A DNA stretch of 64,000 nucleotides from Shewanella sp. HN-41 (GCF_000217915.1 NZ_AFOZ01000017.1:62001-126000); one strand, 5' to 3'. Positions 42,990 to 53,938 are shown, counted from the stretch's first letter. The notes: generated by a model not told the origin, from the sequence alone. Numbers and translations: made by a program.

Positions 42990-43816
42990 ATGTCATCCAC
43001 AGTGGAATTTGATCCGCAATCTAGGTCGGACGAGTGTGAACACTATGCTCAAACGACCTTGCCTGGACAATTACCCGAACTCGTTAAACAGTCATTACCT
43101 AAGCATGTTGCCATCATTATGGACGGTAATGGACGCTGGGCTCAAACCCAGGGCAAGCCGCGAGTCATGGGGCATAAGGCCGGTGTTAAAGCGGTGAGAC
43201 GTGCGGTGAGCACGGCGAGTCAATTAGGGATCCAATCGCTGACGTTATTTGCGTTTTCTAGCGAGAATTGGCGCAGACCCGATAAAGAAGTCAGTTTACT
43301 GATGGAATTGTTTTTACTGTGTTACAGCGTGAAATAAAGCTACTGCATAAAAATCAAGTTAAGCTCAATATTATTGGTGATATCAGTCGTTTTTCCGCTC
43401 GTTTACAGAAACAAATCAGTGCCGCCCAAGAAAAAACGGCGGGGAATACTGGGCTTATCCTCAATGTTGCTGCCAATTACGGTGGGCGTTGGGACATACT
43501 GCAAGCGGCACAAAAGTTAGCGCAAAAGGTCGAAACTGGCGAAATGACCAGCAGTCAGTTCACCGAAGAAGCCTTAAGTGAACATTTGTGCATGCAAAAT
43601 CAGAGTGAAGTTGATTTAATGATCCGCACGGGTGGAGACTGCCGTATCAGCAACTTTGTGCTGTGGCAGGCGGCCTACGCAGAATTGGTGTTTATTGACA
43701 CCCTTTGGCCTGATTTTGATGAACAGGCTTTTCATGAAGCGATTGCTATTTTTGCCAGTCGCCAGCGCCGTTTCGGTTTGACGGGAAGTCAGATTGATGA
43801 GATGCGCGCATTGTAA
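42990..43816 (+). pseudogene. uppS: uppS, undecaprenyl diphosphate synthase, interrupted by a single-base frameshift
   Basis: UppS makes the C55 lipid carrier for peptidoglycan and O-antigen and is essential in bacteria. The first frame (42990-43337) has [13 protein letters not shown] with the catalytic Asp45 and runs to MELFL (Leu109). It then leaves homology and stops after six more codons. The rest of the enzyme, from [10 protein letters not shown] through RTGGDCRISNFVLWQAAYAEL to 43816, continues in the -1 frame. One A missing from TTTTTAACTG (now TTTTTACTG at 43311) explains it. Corrected length is 275 residues. A sequencing error is most likely; a -1 slip at TTT TTA would also restore the protein exactly. 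Confidence 0.9.
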
Positions 43817-43836
43817 AACGTCATGAGGGATTTTTT

Positions 43837-44694
43837 TTGCTAAAACAACGTATAATAACAGCAATTTGGTTAATTCCATTAGTTTTGGGGGCAATCTTTT
43901 TACTCCCTATCGAATACTTTGCTTGGGCTTTAGTTGCCGTCTTTCTTATCGCCGCTAAGGAGTGGGGGCGGATTATTGATAGTCAGTGCGATGTCACCCA
44001 ATGGAGTTTTACCTGCACTGTCGGTATTTTATTAATTGCAATAAATTTAATTGTTCCAATCGATGCCGTTTGGCTTAGGGGACAGTTGCATCCTATCTAT
44101 TTAGCCGTGATCTTTATAGGTGCTCTTTGGTGGGCGGTTTCGCTTTTTCTGGTTATTACTTATCCTAAAAGCGCCAAACTCTGGCAAAAAAATCCCATGT
44201 TAAAGTCCATGTTTGGACAATTAACCTTAGTGCCCTGTTTTGTGGCGCTGATTGCCCTTAAGTCTATTAGCTCACAGATTTCGCCTTACTATGGAGCATC
44301 TTTAGTGCTACTGGTGATGCTGATTGTGTGGGCGGCGGATTCAGGCGCTTACTTCGTTGGCAAGGCGATAGGTAAACGCAAACTGATGCCCGCGGTTAGC
44401 CCAGCTAAAACCCTTGAAGGGCTGATCGGTGGATTGGCGACGACCATGGTCGTCGTGGCAGGGATCATGTATATCTCCCCAGAGCAAGAACTGGGCTTAG
44501 TGGTGGCGGTAACGATTTTTGTGGCGCTGATTTCGGCCCTTGGCGACTTGTCCGAGAGTATGTTTAAACGTGCCGCTTGTATTAAAGATTCGGGAACGAT
44601 TCTCCCTGGGCATGGCGGTGTACTCGATCGCATCGACAGCCTGACAGCGGCTTTGCCGGTGTTTACCCTGATCTACATTGCATTTTGGATGTGA
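43837..44694 (+). CDS. cdsA: CdsA, phosphatidate cytidylyltransferase
   Basis: CdsA converts phosphatidate and CTP to CDP-diacylglycerol, the precursor of all membrane phospholipids. The 285-residue inner-membrane protein has about eight hydrophobic segments and the family signature in [30 protein letters not shown], with SPAKTLEG before it. The start is TTG 43837, with GAGGGA six bases upstream. It follows uppS at 20 bases and precedes dxr at 4 bases, as in E. coli. Confidence 0.96.
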   Translation: MLKQRIITAIWLIPLVLGAIFLLPIEYFAWALVAVFLIAAKEWGRIIDSQCDVTQWSFTCTVGILLIAINLIVPIDAVWLRGQLHPIYLAVIFIGALWWAVSLFLVITYPKSAKLWQKNPMLKSMFGQLTLVPCFVALIALKSISSQISPYYGASLVLLVMLIVWAADSGAYFVGKAIGKRKLMPAVSPAKTLEGLIGGLATTMVVVAGIMYISPEQELGLVVAVTIFVALISALGDLSESMFKRAACIKDSGTILPGHGGVLDRIDSLTAALPVFTLIYIAFWM

Positions 44695-44698
44695 CGCT

Positions 44699-45889
44699 AT
44701 GCAAAATATGGTGATTTTGGGTGCGACAGGCTCGATTGGTGCCAGTACCTTAAGTGTCATTTCAGCCAATCCTGCCGCTTACCGTGTTTATGGGCTAGTG
44801 GCGAATGGGAGTGTCGATAAGATGCTCGCCCTCTGTGTGGCACATCGACCCCAAGTCGCCCATATGGTTGATAAAAGCGCGGCCTTGGCACTAAAAGCAT
44901 TATTACCTCCGGCGCTCAATATCCAAGTCACCAGTGGTGAGGATGAATTGCTCGATTTAGTCACCTCACCAAAGGTGGACACTGTGATGGCGGCGATTGT
45001 CGGCGCCGCAGGTCTTGTGCCGACGCTCGCCGCGGTAAAGGCAGGTAAACGCGTATTGCTTGCCAATAAAGAGGCGCTGGTGATGTCCGGCGAGCTGTTT
45101 ATCGAAGCCACCAAAGCCTCTGGTGCAACCTTGCTCCCCGTTGACAGTGAACATAATGCCATTTTCCAATGTTTACCCCAAGAAGTGCAGGCCAATCTTG
45201 GCCGTTGTGACTTAGCGGCATCGGGGATTTCCCATATTCTGCTAACGGGTTCTGGCGGACCTTTCCTGCGTTCGGATCTGGCAACGCTTGCCGCCATGAC
45301 ACCTGCACAGGCCTGTAAACATCCTAATTGGTCCATGGGGCCGAAGATTTCGGTGGATTCGGCAACCATGATGAATAAGGGTTTAGAGTTTATCGAGGCG
45401 CGCTGGTTGTTTAACACTCAGGCAGAGCAACTTAAAGTGGTTATCCACCCACAAAGTGTGATCCACTCTATGGTGCAGTACAAAGATGGTTCTGTGATTG
45501 CCCAGATGGGCAACCCAGATATGCGTACCCCTATCGCCCATTGCATGGCCTATCCACAAAGAATTCATTCGGGCGTTGAACCTTTAGATTTTTTCAAAGT
45601 CGGACAGTTAAGCTTTTATGAACCTGATTTTGAACGTTTCCCCTGTTTGGCCTTGGCAATGGAGGCCTGTGCCCAAGGTCAAGAGGCGACAACCGTATTA
45701 AATGCAGCCAATGAAATGGCGGTAGAGGCGTTTTTGCAAGGGCGAATTGGTTTTACGCAAATAGCTAAAGTCAATGAAGCTTGTTTAACGGCGGTTCCTA
45801 AAGGGGCGATGACCAGCATTGATGATATTATTGCGTTAGATACGCAAACGCGGGTTTATGCGCGTGAAATCTTGGCCAAAATCGCTTAA
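44699..45889 (+). CDS. dxr: 1-deoxy-D-xylulose 5-phosphate reductoisomerase
   Basis: Dxr (IspC) makes 2-C-methyl-D-erythritol 4-phosphate in the MEP isoprenoid pathway, using NADPH and a divalent metal. The 396-residue protein has the dinucleotide loop [22 protein letters not shown], the metal-binding [13 protein letters not shown] and [11 protein letters not shown] 44699 fits the family start; an upstream in-frame TTG (44678) lies inside cdsA. It supplies precursors used by uppS in the same cluster. Confidence 0.97.
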   Translation: MQNMVILGATGSIGASTLSVISANPAAYRVYGLVANGSVDKMLALCVAHRPQVAHMVDKSAALALKALLPPALNIQVTSGEDELLDLVTSPKVDTVMAAIVGAAGLVPTLAAVKAGKRVLLANKEALVMSGELFIEATKASGATLLPVDSEHNAIFQCLPQEVQANLGRCDLAASGISHILLTGSGGPFLRSDLATLAAMTPAQACKHPNWSMGPKISVDSATMMNKGLEFIEARWLFNTQAEQLKVVIHPQSVIHSMVQYKDGSVIAQMGNPDMRTPIAHCMAYPQRIHSGVEPLDFFKVGQLSFYEPDFERFPCLALAMEACAQGQEATTVLNAANEMAVEAFLQGRIGFTQIAKVNEACLTAVPKGAMTSIDDIIALDTQTRVYAREILAKIA

Positions 45890-45933
45890 GCACAGTTGAT
45901 TGATGCCGATTAACGGATGACATAAGGAGTGGA

Positions 45934-47304
45934 ATGTTAGATTTTTTATGGAACTTAGGTTCTTTTATCGTTGCATTAGGGCTGTTAATCACTGCCCACG
46001 AGTACGGCCATTTCTACGTTGCGCGTCGCTGTGGCGTCAAGGTCGAGCGTTTCTCCATTGGTTTTGGTAAGGCGATTTGGCGCAAGATTGGTAAAGACGG
46101 CACCGAGTATGTATTAGCCATGATCCCCCTTGGCGGCTATGTCAAAATGCTCGATGAGCGGGTAGAAGATGTGCCCGATGAATTAAAAAATCAGGCGTTC
46201 AACCGTAAAACCGTGTGGCAGCGTATTGCCATTGTGGCCGCTGGCCCCATCGCCAATTTTATTTTTGCCATCTTAGCACTGTATTTTATGTACTTGATCG
46301 GCGTGCCATCACTTAAACCTGTTATCACCTCGACGACCCCAGGAACCGCTGCGGCGCAAATTCAAGTCACTGAGCCTATGCAAGTTACCGCGATATCGGG
46401 ACAAGCTGTGCGTAACTGGGAAGAAGTGAATTTAGCCTTGGTTGGGCATATTGGTGATGAAAGTTTAAGCATATCCCTTACACCTTTAAATGGTCTACAA
46501 GGGTTAGACTCAAGCTCGCGGACTTATACCTTAGATACCCGTCAATGGCGTTTTGACCCTGAAAAAGAGTCGCCTATTACAACCTTAGGCTTGGGAATTT
46601 ATCGGCCAGAAATTGAGCCTAAGATTGCATCAATCAGCCAAGATAGCGCCGCCGAAAAAAGTGAACTTAAGATCGGTGATATTTTAGTTGCCATAAATGG
46701 TGAAAATTATACCGATTGGCAGGCTTTTGTTGACATTATTCAACATTCTGCCAATGTGCCTGTGGGTCTAACAGTGCGTCGTGGTGGAGAACAGTTTACT
46801 GTCTCTGTGACTCCTTCGAGTGCAACAAATAGCGAAGGAAAGGAAATCGGGGTATTGGGCGTGAGCCCCGCTCAGGCACAGTGGCCTGAGAATATGCGTT
46901 TACAACTAGAATATGGACCAATCGATTCTTTGGGCATCGCAGCCGATAAAACATGGCAACTTGTTGTTGTGAGCTTTAAGATGATTGGCAAATTATTTAC
47001 CGGCGATGTGTCGGTGAAAAACCTGAGTGGGCCCATTTCAATCGCACAGGGTGCGGGCAGTAGTGCAAACTATGGCTTGGTCTACTTTCTCGGGTTCCTC
47101 GCGCTCATCAGCGTTAATTTAGGCATCATTAATTTGTTGCCTTTACCCGTGCTCGATGGGGGACACCTGCTGTATTACTTTGTTGAAGTAATAACTGGTA
47201 AACCTGTATCTGAAAAGGTGCAGGAAATAGGATTCAGATTTGGGGCAGCACTATTGCTGATGTTGATGAGCATTGCGCTTTTCAATGATTTTGCCCGACT
47301 CTGA
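45934..47304 (+). CDS. rseP: RseP, site-2 intramembrane zinc protease
   Basis: RseP cleaves the anti-sigma factor RseA within the membrane in the sigma-E envelope stress response and also clears signal peptides. The 456-residue protein has HEYGH (His22, Glu23, His26, the same numbering as E. coli), two PDZ domains (about 120-200 and 205-285) and the C-terminal NLLPLPVLDGGHLLYY metal-binding motif. ATG 45934 follows AAGGAG. Placement before bamA links it to outer-membrane assembly control. Confidence 0.97.
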   Translation: MLDFLWNLGSFIVALGLLITAHEYGHFYVARRCGVKVERFSIGFGKAIWRKIGKDGTEYVLAMIPLGGYVKMLDERVEDVPDELKNQAFNRKTVWQRIAIVAAGPIANFIFAILALYFMYLIGVPSLKPVITSTTPGTAAAQIQVTEPMQVTAISGQAVRNWEEVNLALVGHIGDESLSISLTPLNGLQGLDSSSRTYTLDTRQWRFDPEKESPITTLGLGIYRPEIEPKIASISQDSAAEKSELKIGDILVAINGENYTDWQAFVDIIQHSANVPVGLTVRRGGEQFTVSVTPSSATNSEGKEIGVLGVSPAQAQWPENMRLQLEYGPIDSLGIAADKTWQLVVVSFKMIGKLFTGDVSVKNLSGPISIAQGAGSSANYGLVYFLGFLALISVNLGIINLLPLPVLDGGHLLYYFVEVITGKPVSEKVQEIGFRFGAALLLMLMSIALFNDFARL

Positions 47305-47335
47305 GCAAGGACAGACTAATAATTAGAAGTGCTCT

Positions 47336-49816
47336 ATGAGATTGAATAAACTTTTTGCCTCGATGTTATTCGTCGGTGCGTCGTTTTCAGGGACTGTGTT
47401 GGCGGATACTTTCCAACCCTTTGAAGTGACCGACATCCAAGTTGAAGGTTTGCAGCGAGTCGCACTGGGTGCTGCCTTGTTAAGCTTACCAGTAAAAGTA
47501 GGTGACACTGTTGACCAGTTAAGAATTCAACAAGCCATTAAAAGCCTGTATGCATCGACTAACTTTGAGAATGTCTCTGTGAGTCGTGACGGTGGTGTAT
47601 TGGTGGTGAAAGTCACTGAACGTCCAACCATTAGTGCTGTAACCTTTGAAGGCAACAAAGACATTAAAGACGAACAGTTACAGGAGAGTCTGGACGGTTC
47701 TGGTGTTAAAGTCGGCGAGTCCCTTGACCGTACTATGTTGACGGGCATTGAAAAGGGCCTGCAGGACTTCTATTACGGTGTGGGTAAATACGGCGCCAAA
47801 GTCGAAGCGCAGGTGATTAACTTGCCCCGTAACCGCGTCGAATTAAAATTCAAATTTACCGAAGGTTTAGCCGCCGAAATTCGCCAAATCAACGTGGTCG
47901 GAAACAAAGAGTTCACCGATGCCGAGCTTATCGGCATGTTAGAACTAAAAGACTACGTGGCATGGTGGGATCTGTTTGGTGAACGCCGCTATCAAAAGCA
48001 AAAGCTACAGGCCGACCTCGAGACCATCAAAACCTATTATCACAATAAAGGTTATATCCGCTTTGAAGTCACCTCGACTCAAGTGGCGATGACCCCAGAC
48101 CGTAAAGGCTTATATATCACCATCAACGTCAATGAAGGTGAAAAATATAAAGTGAAAGGGATAAACCTGACCGGCGATCTGATGGGCCGTGAAGAGTTGA
48201 TGCAATCGATTCTGCCGATCAAAGCGGGCGATATGTACAACGGCGGTGATGTGACCTTCACCGAAGAAATGTACAGCAAGTATTTAGGTCGTTTCGGTTA
48301 CGCTTATCCTGAAGTCAAAACCTACCCAGAAATCGATGATAAGACTAAGGAAGTGACCTTAAATATCAACATTAAACCGGGTAAACGGGTATATGTACGT
48401 TCGGTAAACTTCAGCGGTAACACTGTCACCAAAGATGAAGTGATGCGCCGCGAGTTGCGTCAGATGGAAGGGGCCTGGTTAAATTCGGCGCAAATAGAGC
48501 AATCGAAAGCTCGTCTTAACCGTTTAGGCTTCTTCGAAACTGTAGATACCGAGACCATTCAAGTGCCAGGTACCGACGATTTAGTCGATGTGGCCGTTAA
48601 GGTGAAAGAGCAGCCATCGGGGTCATTCAACGCCGGTGTCGGCTATGGTACAGAATCCGGTCTGAGCCTACAGTTTGGGGTGCAGCAAAATAACTTCCTC
48701 GGGTCGGGTAACCAAGCGGGCGTGAGTTTAAGTACCAACAAGTACTCTAAGAACGTTAACTTATCTTATACCGATCCCTATTGGACGAAGGATGGTGTTA
48801 GCTTAGGTGGCAGCGTTTATTGGAACGAGTTTGATGCAAACGAAGCTAACTTAGAACGTTATAAAAACAGTTCTTACGGTGTGGCGCTCAACTCAGGTTT
48901 CCCGATCAACGAATATAACCGCATCAACGGTGGTGTAGGCTATCGCCATAACACGATTTCTGAAATCTCTGCCTATGAACAGGCACTGCGTTTCTACAAC
49001 ATCTACCGTGACGATGATCCTAACGCAGACTTAAGTTTCGATAACTTCGAGTTAAACCTCGGTTGGTACCGCAGTACCTTGAACCGTGGCACCTTCCCAA
49101 CGGACGGTTCATCACAACGTTTAAGCGGTAAGATGACGGTACCTGGCTCGGATTTACAGTACTTTAAGACAGACTTTGACACTAACTTCTATCAGCCAAT
49201 CACTCGCAGTCACAGCTTTGTGCTTCTGGCCCGTGGTCGCCTAGGTTATGGTAATGGTTATGGTCAATTTAATGATAACGATCAGATCCTACCTTTCTGG
49301 GAAAACTATTACTCTGGTGGTAGTAGCTCCTTGCGTGGCTTTAAGTCAAACTCTGTGGGCCCCCGTTCATTCTATCTCTATCGTGGCAGCGAACCCTGTG
49401 CGCCAGAACCATCGGGTGATGGCTGTAGCTTACCAGGCGATCCAAATAGTATTCAGGTCAGTTCAGGCCGTTCTATTGGTGGTAACGCCATTGCAACAGC
49501 CAGTATGGAGTTGATTGTTCCGACGCCATTCTTGGATGAGGCTTACACTAATTCCGTACGTACCAGTTTCTTCGTCGATGCAGGTAACGTATGGGATACA
49601 GAGTTTGATTATGATAAGTATCGAACACTGCCTGCGGAAGAGTTTGATAAGTTACAGGACTACAGCGATCCATCCCGTATTAGGGCTTCCTGGGGCTTAA
49701 GTTTACAGTGGCTATCGCCAATGGGACCTATGGTATTTAGTCTGGCGTGGCCAATAAAAGAATACGAAGGCGATGAAACAGAGATCTTCTCGTTCAATAT
49801 TGGCAAAACTTTTTAA
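47336..49816 (+). CDS. bamA: BamA, outer-membrane beta-barrel assembly factor
   Basis: BamA inserts beta-barrel proteins in the outer membrane. The 826-residue precursor has a signal peptide (ASMLFVGASFSGTVLA), five POTRA domains over about 24-425 and a 16-stranded barrel with the conserved loop-6 motif SLRGF in GGSSSLRGFKS. It ends in Phe (FNIGKTF), the barrel-assembly signal. Loop regions near residues 680-710 contain a Cys-Pro-rich insertion (EPCAPEPSGDGCSLPGD), probably surface exposed. Skp, its chaperone, is encoded next. Confidence 0.97.
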   Translation: MRLNKLFASMLFVGASFSGTVLADTFQPFEVTDIQVEGLQRVALGAALLSLPVKVGDTVDQLRIQQAIKSLYASTNFENVSVSRDGGVLVVKVTERPTISAVTFEGNKDIKDEQLQESLDGSGVKVGESLDRTMLTGIEKGLQDFYYGVGKYGAKVEAQVINLPRNRVELKFKFTEGLAAEIRQINVVGNKEFTDAELIGMLELKDYVAWWDLFGERRYQKQKLQADLETIKTYYHNKGYIRFEVTSTQVAMTPDRKGLYITINVNEGEKYKVKGINLTGDLMGREELMQSILPIKAGDMYNGGDVTFTEEMYSKYLGRFGYAYPEVKTYPEIDDKTKEVTLNINIKPGKRVYVRSVNFSGNTVTKDEVMRRELRQMEGAWLNSAQIEQSKARLNRLGFFETVDTETIQVPGTDDLVDVAVKVKEQPSGSFNAGVGYGTESGLSLQFGVQQNNFLGSGNQAGVSLSTNKYSKNVNLSYTDPYWTKDGVSLGGSVYWNEFDANEANLERYKNSSYGVALNSGFPINEYNRINGGVGYRHNTISEISAYEQALRFYNIYRDDDPNADLSFDNFELNLGWYRSTLNRGTFPTDGSSQRLSGKMTVPGSDLQYFKTDFDTNFYQPITRSHSFVLLARGRLGYGNGYGQFNDNDQILPFWENYYSGGSSSLRGFKSNSVGPRSFYLYRGSEPCAPEPSGDGCSLPGDPNSIQVSSGRSIGGNAIATASMELIVPTPFLDEAYTNSVRTSFFVDAGNVWDTEFDYDKYRTLPAEEFDKLQDYSDPSRIRASWGLSLQWLSPMGPMVFSLAWPIKEYEGDETEIFSFNIGKTF

Positions 49817-49872
49817 AAGGCATACACTCGGCAGGTTTTGCTGAATATAACAAAGGTAACAAGGAGTCTATT

Positions 49873-50379
49873 TTGAACAAGATGGTAAATCGTGCCCTGA
49901 TGACGTTAGTTTTATTAGGTGCGCCGTTAGCAGCACAAGCTGAGAATATTGCCGTAGTGGATATGGGTGCTGTGTTTGAACAGTTACCACAACGTGAACA
50001 GATCTCTCAATCTCTGAAAACAGAGTTTGGTGACCGCATGGCAGATGTTCAGAAAATGCAAGAAGAAATGCGCTCTCTAATGGAGAAGCAGCAACGTGAT
50101 GGCGCGTTAATGAATGACGCGCAAAAAACGGAACTGGTTCGTAAAATGGAATCGCTAAAATCTGAATATCAGTTAAAGGGCAAAGCACTGGATGAAGACT
50201 TACGTCGTCGTCAAGGTGAAGAGCAAAACAAACTGTTAGTTAAAGTGCAAAAAGCCATTAACACTATCGCTGAAAAAGAAAAATACGATTTAGTCTTACA
50301 ACGTGGTGCCGTCATTTATGTTAAGCCAAACGCTGACATCAGTGGCAAAGTGGTTGAAGCCTTAAGCAAAGGCAAGTAA
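49873..50379 (+). CDS. skp: Skp/OmpH periplasmic chaperone
   Basis: Skp holds unfolded outer-membrane proteins in the periplasm and delivers them to BamA. The 168-residue precursor has a signal peptide ending AAQA, the motif ENIAVVDMGAVFEQLPQ, a long charged coiled-coil arm (about 50-125) and the C-terminal YDLVLQRGAVIYVKPNADIS. The start is TTG 49873, since AAGGAG sits six bases before it; ATG 49882 is too far from that site. Followed by lpxD after 3 bases. Confidence 0.94.
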   Translation: MNKMVNRALMTLVLLGAPLAAQAENIAVVDMGAVFEQLPQREQISQSLKTEFGDRMADVQKMQEEMRSLMEKQQRDGALMNDAQKTELVRKMESLKSEYQLKGKALDEDLRRRQGEEQNKLLVKVQKAINTIAEKEKYDLVLQRGAVIYVKPNADISGKVVEALSKGK

Positions 50380-50382
50380 TAG

Positions 50383-51408
50383 ATGAAAAGTGTGACTTTA
50401 AAAGAGTTAAGCCTGCTATTGGATGGTGTGATCCAAGGTGATGATGCGTTAGTGATATCCAGCGTAGCGACCCTAGAACATGCCAAAGCGGGTCAAATCT
50501 CTTTTTTAGCCAACAGCAAATACCGTACTCAGCTTGAGGCAACTCAAGCGAGTGCGGTGTTATTGTCGGCTAAAGATGCGCAGGACTATCAAGGTACTGC
50601 ATTAATCGTAAAAGATCCGTACGTGGGTTTTGCCCGTGTTGCCCAGTATTTAGACACTACGCCTAAGGCGGCTCAGGGGATTCATCCTTCCGCGCAAATT
50701 GACCCCACAGCACGCTTAGGTGAAGGCGTGTCTATCGGTGCTAACGCAGTTATCGGGGCGAATGTTATCCTCGGTGAAAATGTGCAGATTGGTGCGGGCA
50801 CTGTGATTGGACAAGATACGATCATAGGTTCAAACACTCGTCTTTGGGCGAATGTGACTGTGTACCATGATGTGCAACTCGGTCAAGATTGTATTATCCA
50901 TTCGGGCGCAGTATTAGGTTCCGATGGCTTTGGTTATGCTAACGAACGTGGCCAGTGGATTAAAATTCCACAAACCGGCGGTGTACGTATTGGCGATCGG
51001 GTTGAGATTGGCGCGAATTCAACGGTAGATCGCGGAGCATTAGGTCATACCGAGATCCACAGTGGTGTGATTATCGATAACCAAGTGCAAATTGCCCATA
51101 ATGATATTATCGGTGAGAATACTGCCATTGCAGGCAGCACCACAGTTGCGGGCAGTGTCACTATTGGTAAATATTGTATTATTGGTGGTAATAGTGCTAT
51201 TGCTGGCCATTTGTCCATTACCGATGGTGTGCATATTTCCGGTAGTACTAATATTACCAGTACTGTGCGTGATCCCGGTTTATACTCTTCTGCCACTGTG
51301 GCAATGGATAACAAACTTTGGCGTAAAAACACAGTGCGTTTCCGGCAATTGGACGAGCTATTTCAGCGCGTGAAGACGTTGGAAAAAAATTTAAAAACAC
51401 CAGATTAA
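50383..51408 (+). CDS. lpxD: LpxD, UDP-3-O-acylglucosamine N-acyltransferase
   Basis: LpxD adds the second (N-linked) hydroxyacyl chain in lipid A synthesis. The 341-residue cytoplasmic enzyme has an N-terminal uridine-binding domain, a long left-handed beta-helix of hexapeptide repeats and the catalytic His region in NQVQIAHNDIIGENTAIAG. The C-terminal helix RFRQLDELFQRVKTLEKNL matches the ACP-binding helix. ATG 50383 overlaps nothing and lies 3 bases after skp. Confidence 0.97.
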   Translation: MKSVTLKELSLLLDGVIQGDDALVISSVATLEHAKAGQISFLANSKYRTQLEATQASAVLLSAKDAQDYQGTALIVKDPYVGFARVAQYLDTTPKAAQGIHPSAQIDPTARLGEGVSIGANAVIGANVILGENVQIGAGTVIGQDTIIGSNTRLWANVTVYHDVQLGQDCIIHSGAVLGSDGFGYANERGQWIKIPQTGGVRIGDRVEIGANSTVDRGALGHTEIHSGVIIDNQVQIAHNDIIGENTAIAGSTTVAGSVTIGKYCIIGGNSAIAGHLSITDGVHISGSTNITSTVRDPGLYSSATVAMDNKLWRKNTVRFRQLDELFQRVKTLEKNLKTPD

Positions 51409-51439
51409 TTGCCCCAAGGCAATTTGAGGAACAAGGTTC

Positions 51440-51904
51440 GTGTCTAATCAAATGAACACTATGGATATTACGGAGATCCTTAAGTATCTGCCCCATAGAT
51501 ATCCATTCCTATTAATCGATCGCGTGCTGGACTACACCCCAGGTGAGAGCCTGCAGGCGATTAAAAACGTGACCATTAATGAGCCCTTTTTTCAGGGACA
51601 CTTCCCCGTGCAGCCAGTGATGCCAGGTGTGCTCATTTTAGAAGCGATGGCACAGGCAACGGGTTTGCTTGCCTTTAAAACCATGAGTGATGATGTACCG
51701 CCACCGGGCGTACTGTATTACTTCGCGGGTATCGACAATGCACGTTTTAGACGTGTGGTTGAGCCAGGCGATCAAATCCATTTTGATGTCAAAATGATTA
51801 AAGAGCGCCGCGGGATTGGCGTCTTCTACGGTGAGGCCAAAGTGGATGGTGAAGTGGTTTGTTCCGCTGAAATCATGTGTGCCCGCAGAGAGATTAATCA
51901 GTGA
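51440..51904 (+). CDS. fabZ: FabZ, 3-hydroxyacyl-ACP dehydratase
   Basis: FabZ dehydrates 3-hydroxyacyl-ACP in fatty acid elongation and competes with the Lpx enzymes for 3-hydroxyacyl-ACP. The 154-residue hot-dog protein has [12 protein letters not shown], the catalytic His in [14 protein letters not shown] and Glu in [11 protein letters not shown] 51440 is the likely start; ATG 51452 or 51461 are in frame. Its stop overlaps the lpxA start as GTGA. Confidence 0.96.
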   Translation: MSNQMNTMDITEILKYLPHRYPFLLIDRVLDYTPGESLQAIKNVTINEPFFQGHFPVQPVMPGVLILEAMAQATGLLAFKTMSDDVPPPGVLYYFAGIDNARFRRVVEPGDQIHFDVKMIKERRGIGVFYGEAKVDGEVVCSAEIMCARREINQ

Positions 51905-52671
51905 TAGATACATTAGCGTTTGTGCATCCCGATGCAAAAATTGGTAAAAACGTCACCATAGGTCCATGGAGTTATGTGGGCGCGGGTGTTGAAATTGGCG
52001 ACGATTGTTGGTTGAGCTCCCACGTAGTGGTGAAAGGTCCAACGGTTATTGGTAAAGGCAACCGTATTTTCCAATTCGCCTCAGTGGGTGAAGAATGCCA
52101 AGACAAAAAATACGCTGGCGAGCCGACTCGGCTGATCATTGGTGATAACAACGTTATCCGCGAACACGTGACTATTCACCGGGGTACAGTTCAAGATAAC
52201 AGTGAGACCCGTATCGGCTCCAATAACCTGTTTATGAACTATGTGCATATCGCCCATGACTGTGTGGTTGGCGATAATGTGATTATGGCAAATAACGCGT
52301 CTATTGCAGGTCATGTGCATGTGGGTGACTGGGCGATTTTAGGTGGCATGACAGGTGTTCACCAATTTGTGCATATCGGTGCCCACGCGTTTACTGCGGG
52401 TTGTTCTTTAGTGCTGCAGGATGTGCCTCCCTTTGTGATGGCATCGGGTCAACCAGCCATTCCACGCGGTTTAAACAGCGAAGGCATGAAGCGTCGTGGT
52501 TTCTCTAAGGAAAGCCAATTAGCGGTGCGACGTGCCTATAAAACCTTATACCGCAGTAGCTTGACGGTAGAAGAAGCGATGGAAGCCTTGGCTGAAGATG
52601 CACAGAACGATGAACAAGTGAAATTATTCCTTGAATTTGTCAAATTATCGAGTCGTGGCATTATTCGCTAA
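51901..52671 (+). CDS. lpxA: LpxA, UDP-N-acetylglucosamine acyltransferase
   Basis: LpxA performs the first step of lipid A synthesis. The 256-residue enzyme begins [14 protein letters not shown], shows hexapeptide beta-helix repeats and the catalytic His in [10 protein letters not shown], and has the chain-length ruler region [24 protein letters not shown] 51901 overlaps the fabZ stop by four bases and matches the E. coli N-terminus. A terminator-like hairpin follows before lpxB. Confidence 0.97.
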   Translation: MIDTLAFVHPDAKIGKNVTIGPWSYVGAGVEIGDDCWLSSHVVVKGPTVIGKGNRIFQFASVGEECQDKKYAGEPTRLIIGDNNVIREHVTIHRGTVQDNSETRIGSNNLFMNYVHIAHDCVVGDNVIMANNASIAGHVHVGDWAILGGMTGVHQFVHIGAHAFTAGCSLVLQDVPPFVMASGQPAIPRGLNSEGMKRRGFSKESQLAVRRAYKTLYRSSLTVEEAMEALAEDAQNDEQVKLFLEFVKLSSRGIIR

Positions 52672-52693
52672 CTCGATCAATGCATGAAAAACA

Positions 52694-52720
52694 AAAGGGC
52701 ATTTTTATGCCCTTTGTTTT
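52694..52720 (+). terminator. Intrinsic terminator between lpxA and lpxB
   Basis: AAAGGGCAT and ATGCCCTTT form a 9-bp stem with a T4 loop, followed by GTTTT. It would separate lpxB-rnhB transcription at least in part from the upstream lpx genes. Confidence 0.85.
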
Positions 52721-52780
52721 ATGGGCTTGGAATGATGTGTTTGACGTCATCCACTGTCATTAATTCATGAGATGTGGTTT

Positions 52781-53938
52781 ATGAGCAATAAAACTCCATT
52801 AGTGTTTGCCATGGTGGCCGGAGAACTCTCCGGCGATATTTTAGGTGCAGGTTTAATGGCGGCGCTGCAAAAGAAGCATCCCGATGCGCGTTTTGTCGGT
52901 ATTGGTGGCCCCCGCATGGAGGCCCTCGGCTTTAAATCCCTGTTTGCGATGGAAGAGCTCGCTGTGATGGGCATTGTTGAGGTCTTATCCCGTCTGCCAC
53001 GCTTACTTCATGTACGCGCATCCTTGATTAAATCCATCACCGAACTTAAGCCCGATTGCTTTATCGGAATTGATGCACCGGATTTTAATATCGGCTTAGA
53101 GCTTAAACTGAAAGCGCGCGGTATTAAGACTGTCCATTATGTGAGTCCTTCCGTGTGGGCATGGCGTCCCAAACGTATTTTTAAAATCGCTAAGGCGACC
53201 CATATGGTGTTGTCACTGCTGCCCTTTGAGAAAGCCTTCTACGATAAGCATCGAGTGCCTTGTACCTTTGTGGGCCATACCTTGGCCGACGATATTCCCC
53301 TTGAGAGTGATAAGCTCGGTGCGCGTCAGTTGCTGGCGTTAGACCCCGATGCCGAGTATTTGGCTATTCTGCCGGGCTCCCGTGGTGGCGAGTTAAAACA
53401 ATTAGCCGAGCCCTTTGTCAAAGCGGCGCTGCTGATTAAACAGAACTTCCCCGATATACGTTTTGTGACGCCGCTAGTGAATCAAAAACGCCGTGAGCAA
53501 TTTGAACAAGCGTTGACAAATTTTGCACCGGATCTTGAAATTCACATGGTTGAAGGTCAATCGCGGGAAGTGATGGCCGCGGCCGATGGGATTTTACTCG
53601 CATCTGGCACTGCGACCTTAGAGGCCATGTTAGTCAAGCGTCCTATGATAGTGGCGTACCGCGTGAGCCCATTAACCTACCGTATCGCCAAGGGCATGAT
53701 GCAGGTAGAGCGTTTTTCTTTGCCAAATCTCTTAGCAGGAAAGGATCTGGTGCCTGAGCTTATTCAAGACGATTGCACCCCAGAGAAAATTGCAGCGGCA
53801 GTGACAGTTGAACTCAACCGCGATTTTGCGCCGCTTAAAGCGGAGTTTGAGCGTCTCCATCGGATGCTGCGTTGTGATGCGAGCCAAAAGGCCGCCGAAG
53901 CCGTACTTGCGCTCGTAGACGCGAAGGAAACAAATTAA
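52781..53938 (+). CDS. lpxB: LpxB, lipid A disaccharide synthase
   Basis: LpxB joins UDP-2,3-diacylglucosamine and lipid X into the lipid A disaccharide at the inner-membrane face. The 385-residue GT19 enzyme shows [19 protein letters not shown] at the N-terminus, [23 protein letters not shown] and [15 protein letters not shown] 52781 fits the family; ATG 52772 is three codons earlier. Its stop overlaps the rnhB start as TAATG. Confidence 0.96.
   Translation: MSNKTPLVFAMVAGELSGDILGAGLMAALQKKHPDARFVGIGGPRMEALGFKSLFAMEELAVMGIVEVLSRLPRLLHVRASLIKSITELKPDCFIGIDAPDFNIGLELKLKARGIKTVHYVSPSVWAWRPKRIFKIAKATHMVLSLLPFEKAFYDKHRVPCTFVGHTLADDIPLESDKLGARQLLALDPDAEYLAILPGSRGGELKQLAEPFVKAALLIKQNFPDIRFVTPLVNQKRREQFEQALTNFAPDLEIHMVEGQSREVMAAADGILLASGTATLEAMLVKRPMIVAYRVSPLTYRIAKGMMQVERFSLPNLLAGKDLVPELIQDDCTPEKIAAAVTVELNRDFAPLKAEFERLHRMLRCDASQKAAEAVLALVDAKETN

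Noticed and set aside
44788..45417. A 209-codon minus-strand open frame opposite dxr
   Set aside because: It is antisense to conserved dxr sequence, with no ribosome site or recognisable domain.
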